A stretch of DNA of 56,093 bases from Candidatus Omnitrophus fodinae SCGC AAA011-A17 (lineage in GTDB: Bacteria > Omnitrophota > Omnitrophia > Omnitrophales > Omnitrophaceae). The stretch spans positions 1-56,093 of the forward strand of contig ASOC01000001.1 of assembly GCA_000405945.1 (NCBI GenBank), given 5' to 3'. Under the pieces are notes generated by a model. The model saw only the letters and a list, made by a program, of their open reading frames with translations. It made no database searches and had not been told where the DNA came from. The translations under genes and the position numbers were made by a program. Of this stretch, positions 8,598-16,926 are shown piece by piece (position 1 is the first letter of the stretch; each line of letters begins with the position of its first letter).

Positions 8598-8978
8598 ATG
8601 AAAAATTTTGCCTTGAGTTGGGGGCTGATAATGTTGTCGGCTCTGTTTGATTCTTACGCTGCCTTTATTGTCAAAATGAAATTCAATGAATTGGGTCATA
8701 TTGATTTCAGCTCCGCGCATAATTTTTTCCGGTATTTGATGGAGTTTGTCAAGTCTCCCGTATTGATTTCAGCCGTGATCACGTTCACGGTTTCTCCCTT
8801 TTTATGGTTTTTGGCGTTGAACCGCATAGATTTATCGGTTGGGTATCCGGGCGTAGTCGGTTTTCATTTGGTTTTTATCATGATGTTCGGGATTATTTTT
8901 TTACACGAAACCCTTTCGTTACGAAAAATGATCGGAGTTTTTTTGGTTGCGGTGAGTTTTTTCTTCCTTCAGGAATAA
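8598..8978 (+). CDS. Small SMR/EmrE-like membrane protein, possible ArnE/F-type flippase subunit
   Basis: A 126-residue protein with four hydrophobic segments, the size and layout of small multidrug-resistance (DMT superfamily) proteins. The family includes ArnE/ArnF, which flip undecaprenyl-phosphate-linked aminoarabinose. FTVSPFLWFLALNRIDLSVGYP and the final helix near LRKMIGVFLVAVSFF fit DMT patterns. AGGGAGG upstream gives a strong ribosome binding site. It sits two genes after a GT-C enzyme, so flipping of a polyprenyl-phosphate-sugar donor is a reasonable inference. Drug export is the alternative. Only one subunit is present. Confidence 0.68.
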   Translation: MKNFALSWGLIMLSALFDSYAAFIVKMKFNELGHIDFSSAHNFFRYLMEFVKSPVLISAVITFTVSPFLWFLALNRIDLSVGYPGVVGFHLVFIMMFGIIFLHETLSLRKMIGVFLVAVSFFFLQE

Positions 8979-8981
8979 CCA

Positions 8982-10067
8982 ATGCCCAGGACAAAAACTG
9001 ATAACCCCAAGATTGATACGCGGCTGAAATGCGCATTTTCCGAATCAATAGATTCGTCCGATGTGGCGGTTCGAATAGGCGTTATCGGCTGTGGGTATTG
9101 GGGTCCGAATTTAATCCGCAATTTTCAAGAACTACCCCAGGCCAAAATTGCTGCTGTATCGGACTTGCGCGATGAGCGTTTGAAGTCTCTTGCCAGGAGA
9201 TATGCGAGTATTCAATGCACGACGCGCTATGAAGATATACTTCGCGACCCTGCGATTGACGCGGTTGTGATCGTGACGCCCATTTCGAGCCATTATCCTA
9301 TTGCGAAGCGCGCCCTCCTTGCTGGAAAAGATGTTCTGATCGAGAAACCATTGGCTGCCACGGTTAAAGAAGGAATGGCTCTTGTCCGTCTGGCCCGCCG
9401 TTGCCGTAAAATTTTGATGGTAGGGCATACCTTTGAATACAATCCTTCAGTGCTGAAGGTGGCGGAGCTGTTGCGGTCGGGTGAACTGGGTAAACCCTAT
9501 TATATTGATTCGGTTCGTGTTAATTTGGGATTGTATCAAAGTGACGGGTTGAATGTTGTTTGGGATCTGGCACCTCACGACATTTCCATTATTCTTCACT
9601 GGCTTGGACAAATGCCCCGAGCGGTCAGCGCTTGGGGACAGTCATTTGTCCGGAAGAGAATAGCCGATGTGGCCTTTTTGCGTCTTGAATTCCCGGGTAA
9701 TGTTCTTGCGCATCTGCATGTGAGCTGGCTTCATCCGACAAAAATCCGGAGGATAACGCTTGTTGCTGATAAAAAAATGGTCATTTTCGATGAACTTGAA
9801 AATGCGGAAAAATTGAAGATTGCCGATAAGGGAGCCCACATTGATCCTGCGAGCCGTGAGATTCGTGTGGGCTATCGAGTGGGAGATATTGTAAGCCCCC
9901 GTGTGGATACCACCGAACCCCTTTATCAGGAATGCCAGCATTTTGTTGACTGTATTCTGCAGCATAAAACTCCTCGGACGGATGGTGAAAATGGGGTGCG
10001 CGTGGTTCGTATTCTGGAAGCCGCTGACAAATCCATCAAACGAGGGGGATCGAGAATCCTCATTTAG
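8982..10067 (+). CDS. Gfo/Idh/MocA-family sugar dehydrogenase (WlbA/WbpB-like)
   Basis: NAD(P)-dependent oxidoreductase of 361 residues. The Rossmann motif is GVIGCGYWGPN near 33-43 after an N-terminal extension of about 30 residues. EKP at 121-123 is the diagnostic cofactor/substrate motif, and WDLAPHDISI (H199) supplies the catalytic region typical of WlbA/WbpB, which oxidise C3 of UDP-N-acetylglucosaminuronic acid. It starts three bases after the preceding gene, with AGGAA as ribosome binding site, and is followed closely by an ATP-grasp gene. The exact sugar is unknown. The complete Wbp pathway is not present in this window. Confidence 0.86.
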   Translation: MPRTKTDNPKIDTRLKCAFSESIDSSDVAVRIGVIGCGYWGPNLIRNFQELPQAKIAAVSDLRDERLKSLARRYASIQCTTRYEDILRDPAIDAVVIVTPISSHYPIAKRALLAGKDVLIEKPLAATVKEGMALVRLARRCRKILMVGHTFEYNPSVLKVAELLRSGELGKPYYIDSVRVNLGLYQSDGLNVVWDLAPHDISIILHWLGQMPRAVSAWGQSFVRKRIADVAFLRLEFPGNVLAHLHVSWLHPTKIRRITLVADKKMVIFDELENAEKLKIADKGAHIDPASREIRVGYRVGDIVSPRVDTTEPLYQECQHFVDCILQHKTPRTDGENGVRVVRILEAADKSIKRGGSRILI

Positions 10068-10070
10068 ACA

Positions 10071-11141
10071 ATGTCCAAAAAATCTCCATCTGCGCCATGC
10101 GTTTTAGTCACCGGTGTGGGGGGCCGGTCAGTAGGCTGTCAAATTCTGCACGCTTTATTGCTACTTGACGGCAAGTTCAGGGTGGTTGTGACGGACGCGG
10201 ACCCTTTTTCATTCGGCCTGTATCAAGTGGATAACCGGTATGTTGTCCCGCACGCAAATTCTTCAGATTACATTCCAGCAATTCTTGAGATCGTAAAGGC
10301 TGAAAAGATTGTTGCTATTTTTCCCGGCACGGAACCGGAAGGTTATGTGCTATCGTCGCAAGAGCATCTTTTTGGATCTAAGGGCTGTGCGGTCATTGCG
10401 AATCCTTCCGAAGTGGTTGATTTGTGCAGCGATAAATGGAAACTTTATTGTTGGCTTGAAGCGAATGGTTTTGATACTCCCAAAACAAAACGTTCGGACG
10501 ACTGGCGCAAGCTCGTGTCTGATGCGGGGTTTCCAATAGTCGGTAAACCCACAATCGATGGAGGGGGGTCGCGAAATGTCGCGCTTTTAAAAAATGAAGA
10601 AGAAGTCGCGCGCTATCTGGATGAAGTTCCGAAACCTGAGCAGATCATTTTTCAGGAGTATCTCACGGCCGCTGATAACGAATACACGGTAGGTGTTTTG
10701 ATTTCAAAGAAAGGCGAAATGATTGATTCCATTGTGATCCACCGAAAGTTGATAGGGCTTTCTCTGGGCTCAAGGCGGATTATCAATAATCGTGATTATG
10801 TTTTGTCCACCGGTTATTCCCAGGGTTTTATTGTTAAGCATCCGGCCATTCAGGATTATTGCGAAAAACTTGCGTTAAAACTGGGAAGCCGGGGGCCATT
10901 AAATATTCAGGGCAGGTTTGTCAGCGGTGGTTTTAAAGTGTTTGAGGTTCATCCCAGATTTTCCGGGACAACTTCCATACGTGCTGACGCGGGCTTTAAT
11001 GAACCGGATGTCTTGTTTCGAAATTATTTGTTAAATGAAACATTCGGAAGATTGGACTATCGGACGAATGTTGCTGCCATGCGTGCTTTTCAAAATATTC
11101 TTGTTCCAATCCCCGATTTGTTAAACATCAAAAAAATATGA
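10071..11141 (+). CDS. ATP-grasp ligase (carbamoyl-phosphate-synthase-like)
   Basis: A 356-residue ATP-grasp protein. The N-terminal pre-ATP-grasp domain begins VLVTGVGGRSVGCQIL. The ATP-grasp core includes GKPTIDGGGSRNVALL (glycine-rich loop), IIFQEYLTAADNEYTVGV and FEVHPRFSGTTSIRADAG, the last containing the Mg-ATP-binding acidic and basic residues. Family members ligate a carboxylate to an amine through an acyl phosphate. Within a sugar-nucleotide cassette it may amidate a uronic acid or attach an amino acid (inference). Its stop overlaps the ATG of the next gene (ATGA), indicating translational coupling. Confidence 0.82.
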   Translation: MSKKSPSAPCVLVTGVGGRSVGCQILHALLLLDGKFRVVVTDADPFSFGLYQVDNRYVVPHANSSDYIPAILEIVKAEKIVAIFPGTEPEGYVLSSQEHLFGSKGCAVIANPSEVVDLCSDKWKLYCWLEANGFDTPKTKRSDDWRKLVSDAGFPIVGKPTIDGGGSRNVALLKNEEEVARYLDEVPKPEQIIFQEYLTAADNEYTVGVLISKKGEMIDSIVIHRKLIGLSLGSRRIINNRDYVLSTGYSQGFIVKHPAIQDYCEKLALKLGSRGPLNIQGRFVSGGFKVFEVHPRFSGTTSIRADAGFNEPDVLFRNYLLNETFGRLDYRTNVAAMRAFQNILVPIPDLLNIKKI

Positions 11142-12118
11142 GCGTTAAGACAGCCCTTGTTACTGGTGCGACCGGTTTTATCGGAAATTATCTTGTACGT
11201 GAATTGAGACGGCAGGGATGGCCGGTCTTCTGTCTAGTCAGACAGCCGTTGCAAACGCAAGATTCCGGCATTGAAAGTTTGGTGGCCGATCTTGCCAGCC
11301 CTGAGACGCTTGACAGGGTCAGGCCGTATTTTGACCGCATCAATGTTGTTTTCCATCTCGCGGCTTGCTTGCCGACACATCAGCCGCCTGCGGATGAATC
11401 TATCTACTTCAAGGTTAATACGCTTGCCACGGTTCAGTTATTACGCATGGCAGTTGACGCCGGAATATCTTCCTTTGTTTATGCATCAGGCGTTGGGGTT
11501 ATTGGCAAACCGGAAATTTTGCCGATATCGGAAAACCATCCGGTGAAGGCATCGCATGCTTATTTTATCAGCAAATTATGCGCTGAACTGTATTGTGAAA
11601 TGGTGCGTTGCACGGAAAAAGTTCGGGTTAGCTCCTTGCGTATCACTTCACCTTACGGTGCCGGCATGCCGTTTGGCTCAGTGATTACAAAATTTGTCAG
11701 CCAAGCCCTTCAATCCGGCAATATGCTTTGGTTTGGCTCGGGTGATCGCCGGCAAAATTTTGTTCATGCCAGGGACGTGATTCAAGCCTGTTTGCTCGCG
11801 GCCGACACGCCGAATCCCGGTGTCTACAATGTGGCGGGCGATGGTTCTGTCAGTATGCGGAATTTGGCCGAATTGATTTTACAGTTAACGCCCGGAAGCC
11901 AAAGTTTAATCAAGGCCAGCGGAAAATCTGATTCCCAGGATGATTATTATTGGGACATTGATCAATCTAGTTGTCAGAAGGGTTTGGGATACCGGCCCGG
12001 CGTTCCTTTCCGGGAAGGATTGAGAGAATACATTGCATCGATACAAGCCGGTGCTCCTGCGTTAAAGTGGTGGAAACCGAATTATGAAAATAGCGCTTCT
12101 GGCAGATATCCACGCTAA
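11138..12118 (+). CDS. NAD-dependent epimerase/dehydratase (extended SDR)
   Basis: Extended short-chain dehydrogenase of 326 residues. It shows the NAD-binding motif VTGATGFIGNYLV (8-20), a FHLAACLP strand, ASGVGVIG and a YFISK active-site Tyr/Lys pair. The C-terminal substrate lid has QNFVHARDVIQACLLA. Such enzymes epimerise, reduce or dehydrate nucleotide sugars in the cytoplasm. It is coupled by ATGA overlap to the ATP-grasp gene upstream, and its 3' end overlaps the phosphoesterase gene by 35 bases, so these probably act in one pathway. The specific product is not readable. Confidence 0.83.
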   Translation: MSVKTALVTGATGFIGNYLVRELRRQGWPVFCLVRQPLQTQDSGIESLVADLASPETLDRVRPYFDRINVVFHLAACLPTHQPPADESIYFKVNTLATVQLLRMAVDAGISSFVYASGVGVIGKPEILPISENHPVKASHAYFISKLCAELYCEMVRCTEKVRVSSLRITSPYGAGMPFGSVITKFVSQALQSGNMLWFGSGDRRQNFVHARDVIQACLLAADTPNPGVYNVAGDGSVSMRNLAELILQLTPGSQSLIKASGKSDSQDDYYWDIDQSSCQKGLGYRPGVPFREGLREYIASIQAGAPALKWWKPNYENSASGRYPR

Positions 12119-12755
12119 TTTGCCAGCTTTAGAGGCAGTGATGCGGGATATCCCCAAAGTGGATAGTGTGGTTTGCGCGGGCGATATATTGGGTTATTAC
12201 GCGGATATCAATGAGGTGTGCGATTTACTTCGCCGCCGGGGCGCAGCGGTAATACGCGGCAATCATGATTGTTATATTACCGGTTTGATGCAGCCCTCGC
12301 TGGAGCGTGTTGCCGCGTACCGCACTGAGTGGACAAGACAAAAGCTTGAAGCGGATCATTTTAAGTGGCTGGCAAGTTTATCGGCTGAGATGAATTACAA
12401 TTTGGATTCAAAACTTGTCAGGATTCGTCATGCCAGTCCGTGGGATGAAGAAACGTATTTGTATCCGGATTCCGTCCGTTTGAGCGAGATAAAGCTTAGG
12501 CACGATGAGTTTTTGGTGATTGGCCATACGCATTATCCGATGATTCGCAGGTGCGGTGAAGGCATGATCATCAATCCCGGGTCTGTCGGCCAACCTCGGG
12601 ATTGGAATCCAATGGCCAGCTATGCTATTCTGGATACGCAAACGGCTGATGTTGATTTTCGGCGCGTTAGTTATGATGTGCAGGGTTTGCAAGGACGGCT
12701 GACTCAAATGGGGTGGGATGCGGACATGATTGCCATTTTGAGTCGCACCCGGTAG
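12084..12755 (+). CDS. YfcE/MJ0936-like metallophosphoesterase
   Basis: Calcineurin-like phosphoesterase of 223 residues with the complete dinuclear metal set: ADIHAN (Asp/His) at residues 7-12, CAGDILGYY, RGNHDCY and VIGHTHYP, then INPGSVGQPRD. The overall pattern matches small YfcE/MJ0936-type phosphodiesterases. The start lies inside the preceding SDR gene with a 35-base overlap and gives the expected family N-terminus (MKIALLADIH). In this setting it may release phosphate from a sugar phosphate or act on a nucleotide (inference). A general nucleotide phosphodiesterase role is equally possible. Confidence 0.85.
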   Translation: MKIALLADIHANLPALEAVMRDIPKVDSVVCAGDILGYYADINEVCDLLRRRGAAVIRGNHDCYITGLMQPSLERVAAYRTEWTRQKLEADHFKWLASLSAEMNYNLDSKLVRIRHASPWDEETYLYPDSVRLSEIKLRHDEFLVIGHTHYPMIRRCGEGMIINPGSVGQPRDWNPMASYAILDTQTADVDFRRVSYDVQGLQGRLTQMGWDADMIAILSRTR

Positions 12756-12760
12756 TTTTT

Positions 12761-12871
12761 GACAGCGGAAGATGCCCGGGCTTGCCCGGGGTGGTATCTG
12801 GAGCAGTACCTGCCCGGGGTCACATGAACCGGGCAGGTGGCGGCGAAGCAAAGCGGAGCCGTCCCTTGACG
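12761..12871 (+). repeat. GC-rich palindromic repeat, copy A
   Basis: First of two related GC-rich elements in the same orientation. It holds a perfect CCCGGGC-TT-GCCCGGG hairpin (12775-12790) and a second hairpin with arms CCTGCCCGG (12809-12817) and CCGGGCAGG (12829-12837). It ends in GTCCCTTGACG immediately before the GAGGAG ribosome binding site of the methyltransferase gene. Shared with copy B are GACAGCGGA at the left end, GGAGCAGTACCTGCCCGGGG in the middle and GTCCCTTGACG at the right end. It resembles a REP/MITE-type dispersed palindrome. No transposase is nearby. Confidence 0.78.
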
Positions 12872-12882
12872 AGGAGAAACCA

Positions 12883-13794
12883 ATGGAAATGATTTTTGAA
12901 GATTATTTTCCCCAATTAGCGAATCACTGGCAAGTGGGAGAATCTCAACTCAAACTGCACTGGGATGAGTTGCGGTCTGACAGGCAGTTTTTAAGCGACC
13001 TCAATTCAGTGGTTCGTGACGTGCCGGAGTTTATGGGCGCTTGTTTTAAGCACGTCAGGGATTTGAGGAATTATCGCTGTTTGCTGTATCTTTTCACGAG
13101 GGTCATACAGCCGGAAATATTTGTCGAAACAGGCGTACTAAACGGATTCAGCAGCGCATTTATCCTGCTGGCGATGAGGCATAACCGGAAGGGTATCCTT
13201 TATTCAATCGATTTGCCGCCGGATGATGAAATCCTTGAGCAAGGCAATAGGCCTGTGCCGCAAGGGAAATCAGCGGGATGGGTGATTCCTGATTCTTTGA
13301 GAAGTTCGCACCATTTGCTGCTTGGCCGGGCTCAAACGATTTTGCCCGATTTATTAGAAAAACAAAGTTCGATTGATGCGTTTTTACATGACAGCGATCA
13401 TTCCTATTCGCACATGATGTTTGAGTTGGGTTTATCGTGGGACTACCTCCGTCCGGGCGGCTGGCTGCTTTGCGATAACGTTGAGGCAAATTCTGCGTTT
13501 AGCGATTTTGAACGGGGTGTTGATGGAAATGGACTTATTGTCGCATCCTTCAATACGCCAACGCGAATTTGGAAACACGGTTTATTGCAAAAACCGTTGA
13601 GGGCGGTGGATTGTGATGACCACGCGGGCGCAGCCGCTTCTGTGAAAGGAAAGAAAACGACAGCGGAGGGTGCCCCGGGCCGGCTTGAACAAGCCGCCAT
13701 CCGCTCGGGCTTGCCTGGGGGAACCGGAGCAGTACCTGCCCGGGGTTCCATGCCCCGGGCAGGTGGCCGAGCGAAGCGAGGTCCCTTGACGTGA
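12883..13794 (+). CDS. SAM-dependent methyltransferase (Methyltransf_24 type) with repeat-encoded C-terminal tail
   Basis: Predicted class I methyltransferase of 303 residues. Landmarks are PEIFVETGVLNGFSSAFILL (SAM motif I), LYSIDLPP, DAFLHDSDHSYSHMMFEL and YLRPGGWLLCDNV. I choose the ATG at 12883 because GAGGAG (12871-12876) precedes it. An in-frame ATG at 12772 would add residues encoded only by repeat copy A. From about residue 259 the frame reads through repeat copy B, giving an Ala/Gly/Pro/Arg-rich tail of about 45 residues with no fold I recognise. The stop overlaps the next start codon. The original stop may have been lost when the repeat arrived (inference). Confidence 0.77.
   Translation: MEMIFEDYFPQLANHWQVGESQLKLHWDELRSDRQFLSDLNSVVRDVPEFMGACFKHVRDLRNYRCLLYLFTRVIQPEIFVETGVLNGFSSAFILLAMRHNRKGILYSIDLPPDDEILEQGNRPVPQGKSAGWVIPDSLRSSHHLLLGRAQTILPDLLEKQSSIDAFLHDSDHSYSHMMFELGLSWDYLRPGGWLLCDNVEANSAFSDFERGVDGNGLIVASFNTPTRIWKHGLLQKPLRAVDCDDHAGAAASVKGKKTTAEGAPGRLEQAAIRSGLPGGTGAVPARGSMPRAGGRAKRGPLT
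13659..13791 (+). repeat. GC-rich palindromic repeat, copy B
   Basis: Second copy of the element at 12761-12871, in the same orientation, longer by an internal insert that forms CGGCTTG-AA-CAAGCCG (13681-13696). Its main hairpin is perfect: arms CCTGCCCGGGG (13735-13745) and CCCCGGGCAGG (13753-13763) around a seven-base loop. It lies inside the 3' end of the methyltransferase frame, and its right end supplies GAGGT plus the GTG start of the next gene. So it contributes both protein-coding sequence and the downstream ribosome binding site. Confidence 0.78.
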
Positions 13795-14810
13795 AAGATA
13801 CTAAGGCTAAAGTACTTGTAACCGGAGGGGCGGGATTTATAGGATCGGAATTAGTCCGTCAGTTGACGACTCAGGGCTATGAAGTTACCGCGGTGGATAA
13901 TCTGGTCAATGGGAAACGTGAAAATATTCAAAACTTGTCCGCGGCCAACCCGCGTCTGGTTGTTGCCGATATACGCAGTTCCGTCATGCCGGATTTATTA
14001 AAAGGCGTGGATGTCGTATTCCATTTGGCATGTTTGGGCGTCCGTCATTCCATTCATTCTCCTCTGGAAAACCACGAAGTCAATGCGACGGCTACCCTGA
14101 AACTTCTTTTACAGGCGCGCGATGGCGGAGTGAGTCGTTTTGTGTACGTTTCAAGTTCTGAAGTTTATGGAACTGCAAGCCGGGTACCCATGAACGAAAA
14201 TCATCCTACGTTTCCAGCGACGGTTTACGGCGCCGCAAAGCTTGCGGGGGAGCGTTATACGAATGCCTTTTTTAAAACTTACCGTTTTCCGACAGTGGTT
14301 GTGAGGCCTTTTAACGCTTTTGGCCCACGTTGCCATCACGAAGGTGATAGCGGTGAAGTGATACCTAAGTTTTTACTGCGCGCTCTGGCCGGAAGGCCGA
14401 TGGTTATTTTTGGCGACGGAAAACAGACCCGCGATTTTACTTTTGTGTGTGATGCGGCCGAAGGTATTTTACGAGCCGGCTTCGAGACTGCCGCAATAGG
14501 CCAAACCATTAATTTAGGCAGCGGCCGGGAAATATCAATAAATGAATTAGCCAGGGAAGTTGCGCAAGCGGCTCAAATTCCGGAGGTGAAAGTTGTTTAT
14601 GATAATGCGCGTCCCGGGGAAGTGATGCGCCTATATGCAGACAATAGGAAGGCCCGCGAAGTGTTGGGATTTGAACCAAAAATAACACTGCGGGAAGGAT
14701 TGAAAAAACTTAAAGAGTGGTATTCGCTTTCAAAGGAGACGCCTGAACAGCTATTGGAGCAGGAAATACTTCACAATTGGCAAGGTGCGGAAGTCCATGA
14801 AACCAAGTGA
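13791..14810 (+). CDS. NAD-dependent epimerase/dehydratase (extended SDR)
   Basis: Extended SDR of 339 residues with the NAD motif VTGGAGFIGSELV (about 10-22), FHLACLGVRHS, the catalytic SSSEVYG / YGAAK pair and the REIS(I)NELA C-terminal segment usual for UDP-sugar 4-epimerases and 4,6-dehydratases. The start is GTG with GAGGT eight bases upstream, both within or at the edge of repeat copy B. No alternative start precedes the NAD motif. It probably modifies a nucleotide sugar used by the adjacent DegT aminotransferase (inference). The substrate cannot be fixed. Confidence 0.83.
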   Translation: MKDTKAKVLVTGGAGFIGSELVRQLTTQGYEVTAVDNLVNGKRENIQNLSAANPRLVVADIRSSVMPDLLKGVDVVFHLACLGVRHSIHSPLENHEVNATATLKLLLQARDGGVSRFVYVSSSEVYGTASRVPMNENHPTFPATVYGAAKLAGERYTNAFFKTYRFPTVVVRPFNAFGPRCHHEGDSGEVIPKFLLRALAGRPMVIFGDGKQTRDFTFVCDAAEGILRAGFETAAIGQTINLGSGREISINELAREVAQAAQIPEVKVVYDNARPGEVMRLYADNRKAREVLGFEPKITLREGLKKLKEWYSLSKETPEQLLEQEILHNWQGAEVHETK

Positions 14811-15969
14811 GAAAATCGGATTGCGCCCTTTGATTCCTCTGGCAAAACCCTGGATGGATGAAGCGGAAGCTAGGGCTGCGGAAAGACCTATCCGGTCCGG
14901 ATGGGTGACTCAAGGTCCTGAAGTCGAATGCTTTGAGCGCGAATTTGCGGCATTTACAGGGGCGCGACATGCGTGTGCTGTTTCCAGCTGCACAACCGCG
15001 TTACATCTGTCGCTGTTGGCAGCGGGTGTGGGCGCGGGCGACCAAGTTATTACTGTCAGTCATTCATTTATCGCGACTGCCAATAGCATTCGCTACTGCG
15101 GGGCCATCCCCGTGTTTGTGGATATCGCGCCAAACACGTTCAATATTAATCCCGATCTTATTCGGGAAGCGATAACTGATAGAACTCGTGCCATTCTTTG
15201 TGTTCATCAGATGGGAATGCCGTGTGATTTAAAGTCAATACTTGCTATAGCCAGAAGCCATTCCTTGCCCGTGATTGAAGACGCGGCTTGCGCCGTTGGC
15301 AGCGAGATTTTATGGAACGGGGAGTGGGAAAAAATCGGGAAACCTCATGCGGATATTGCTTGTTTTTCCTTTCATCCCAGAAAGGTTATCACGACCGGCG
15401 ACGGGGGAATGATAACGACGTCAAATCCGGATTGGGATCAAAAGTTCCGCCTTTGGCGTCAACACGGCATGAGTGTTTCCGACACTAAACGTCATTATTC
15501 TGATAAGGTGGTCTTTGAAGCTTATACCGAACTTGGTTATAATTATCGCTTGACGGATATCCAAGCGGCAGTGGGCCGGGAACAGCTTAAACGCTTACCG
15601 GAGATTATCCGGCGCCGGCGGTTTCTGGCGGGTCGTTACCTGAAGTTGTTAGAAACTTCGGTTGAGTCCGGGTTGCCCATGGAACCTTCGTGGGCGCGCA
15701 GCAATTGGCAAAGTTTTTGTGTGCGGCTCCCATCAGGGGTTGATCAGCAAACTGTCATGCAATCCATGCTTGATGAGGGCGTTGCCACGCGAAGAGGCAT
15801 CATGTGCATACACCGTGAAGCCGCTTATTCTTCTTTTATCAAAGAACAGAAGCTTGGAGAAAGCGAGGGTGCGCAGGACCGTACCATCGTGCTGCCGCTA
15901 TACCCGCAAATGACCGGATCAGATCAGGACAGGGTTGTCGAATCTTTGCGAAAAGTTTGTCGCTTATAA
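14797..15969 (+). CDS. DegT/DnrJ/EryC1 sugar aminotransferase
   Basis: PLP-dependent aminotransferase of about 390 residues that would transaminate a keto nucleotide sugar. The N-terminal substrate segment is IPLAKPWMDEAEARAAERPI. The PLP Lys lies in CFSFHPRKVITTGDGGM, matching the family's HxxKxxxxGEGG pattern with GDGG here. IEDAACAVGSE carries the Asp that pairs with the pyridine nitrogen. I prefer the ATG at 14797. An in-frame GTG at 14785 would add four residues. The gene overlaps the preceding SDR by 14 bases, the usual pairing of a ketosugar-forming SDR with its aminotransferase. Confidence 0.88.
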   Translation: MKPSEKIGLRPLIPLAKPWMDEAEARAAERPIRSGWVTQGPEVECFEREFAAFTGARHACAVSSCTTALHLSLLAAGVGAGDQVITVSHSFIATANSIRYCGAIPVFVDIAPNTFNINPDLIREAITDRTRAILCVHQMGMPCDLKSILAIARSHSLPVIEDAACAVGSEILWNGEWEKIGKPHADIACFSFHPRKVITTGDGGMITTSNPDWDQKFRLWRQHGMSVSDTKRHYSDKVVFEAYTELGYNYRLTDIQAAVGREQLKRLPEIIRRRRFLAGRYLKLLETSVESGLPMEPSWARSNWQSFCVRLPSGVDQQTVMQSMLDEGVATRRGIMCIHREAAYSSFIKEQKLGESEGAQDRTIVLPLYPQMTGSDQDRVVESLRKVCRL

Positions 15970-15981
15970 AATGGGGTTTTT

Positions 15982-16911
15982 ATGCGTCTATCAGTTGTGA
16001 TTCCTGCTTATAACGAAGCCGGGAATATTGTGGCGACCCTTGCTGAATTAAAGCAGAATATTGCCCAATGCAAATTGGTGAAAGACCTTGAAATCATTGT
16101 CATCGATGATCACTCTTCGGACTCTACCTTTGATACTGTCAGATCATTGAAAGATAAGAAAACCAAATGCATCCGATTAAGCCGTAGAAGCGGGAGCCAT
16201 ACGGCATTAAGAGCCGGACTTTTGCATGCCGCCGGAGACGTCGTACTGGCCATTTCAGCTGACGGTCAGGAGAATCCTGATGTTTTCAATTCAATGTTGT
16301 TAAAAATAAAAGAAGGCAAGCATGTGGTTTGGGGCGTGCGCAGAAAAAGAGAAGAGAATGTTTTCTCTAAATTTTTTGCGTTTATTGCTTATCAATTGAT
16401 TACGATGTTCATAGAGTCGGACGTTTCCCGCGAAGTGCTGTCGAATACCGATTTTTTTCTGATTTCCCGCAAGGTGGTTGACGCGGTTAATCAATTTAAG
16501 GAACGTAACACTTCGTTGTTCGGACTTATCATCTGGCTTGGATTTAAGCAGGACTTTGTGGTGTATGACAGGCGGATTCGCCGTAATGAGGAATCTAAGT
16601 GGAGTTTTAGAAGCAAGGTAAGAGCGGCTGTCAGCTGGATTGTGGCTTTTTCAGGCATACCACTAAAACTTATTTCTTTACTTGGCATTATGACGGCCCT
16701 GCTGGGTTTCGCATATGCCTTATTTATTATAATCTATGCTTCCCTCGGCTACACACCGCCGGGATGGGCAGAGCCCGTTATCCTCATTTTAGTGCTTGGG
16801 GGAGTTCAAATGGTGATGCTTGGTCTCATGGGGGAATATTTATGGCGAAACTTGGATGAGACAAGGAACCGTCCGCTTTATTTTGTCGAAGATATGACAG
16901 GGGAAGAGTGA
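15982..16911 (+). CDS. DPM1/GtrB/ArnC-like polyprenyl-phosphate glycosyltransferase (GT2)
   Basis: GT2 enzyme of 309 residues with two C-terminal transmembrane helices (about 232-258 and 266-290), the architecture of enzymes that load a sugar onto undecaprenyl phosphate. The catalytic domain has VVIPAYNEAGNIVATLAEL, IIVIDDHSSDST and the metal motif ISADGQENPD. It could make the polyprenyl-phosphate-sugar donor used by a GT-C enzyme in the window (inference). Twelve bases separate it from the aminotransferase, suggesting the transferred sugar may be an amino sugar. Confidence 0.83.
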   Translation: MRLSVVIPAYNEAGNIVATLAELKQNIAQCKLVKDLEIIVIDDHSSDSTFDTVRSLKDKKTKCIRLSRRSGSHTALRAGLLHAAGDVVLAISADGQENPDVFNSMLLKIKEGKHVVWGVRRKREENVFSKFFAFIAYQLITMFIESDVSREVLSNTDFFLISRKVVDAVNQFKERNTSLFGLIIWLGFKQDFVVYDRRIRRNEESKWSFRSKVRAAVSWIVAFSGIPLKLISLLGIMTALLGFAYALFIIIYASLGYTPPGWAEPVILILVLGGVQMVMLGLMGEYLWRNLDETRNRPLYFVEDMTGEE

Positions 16912-16926
16912 TTGGGGAGAAATGAG

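Noticed and set aside
12772..12882. Longer start of the 12883 methyltransferase at an ATG in the repeat
   Set aside because: The extra residues are encoded entirely by repeat copy A, while GAGGAG sits just before 12883.
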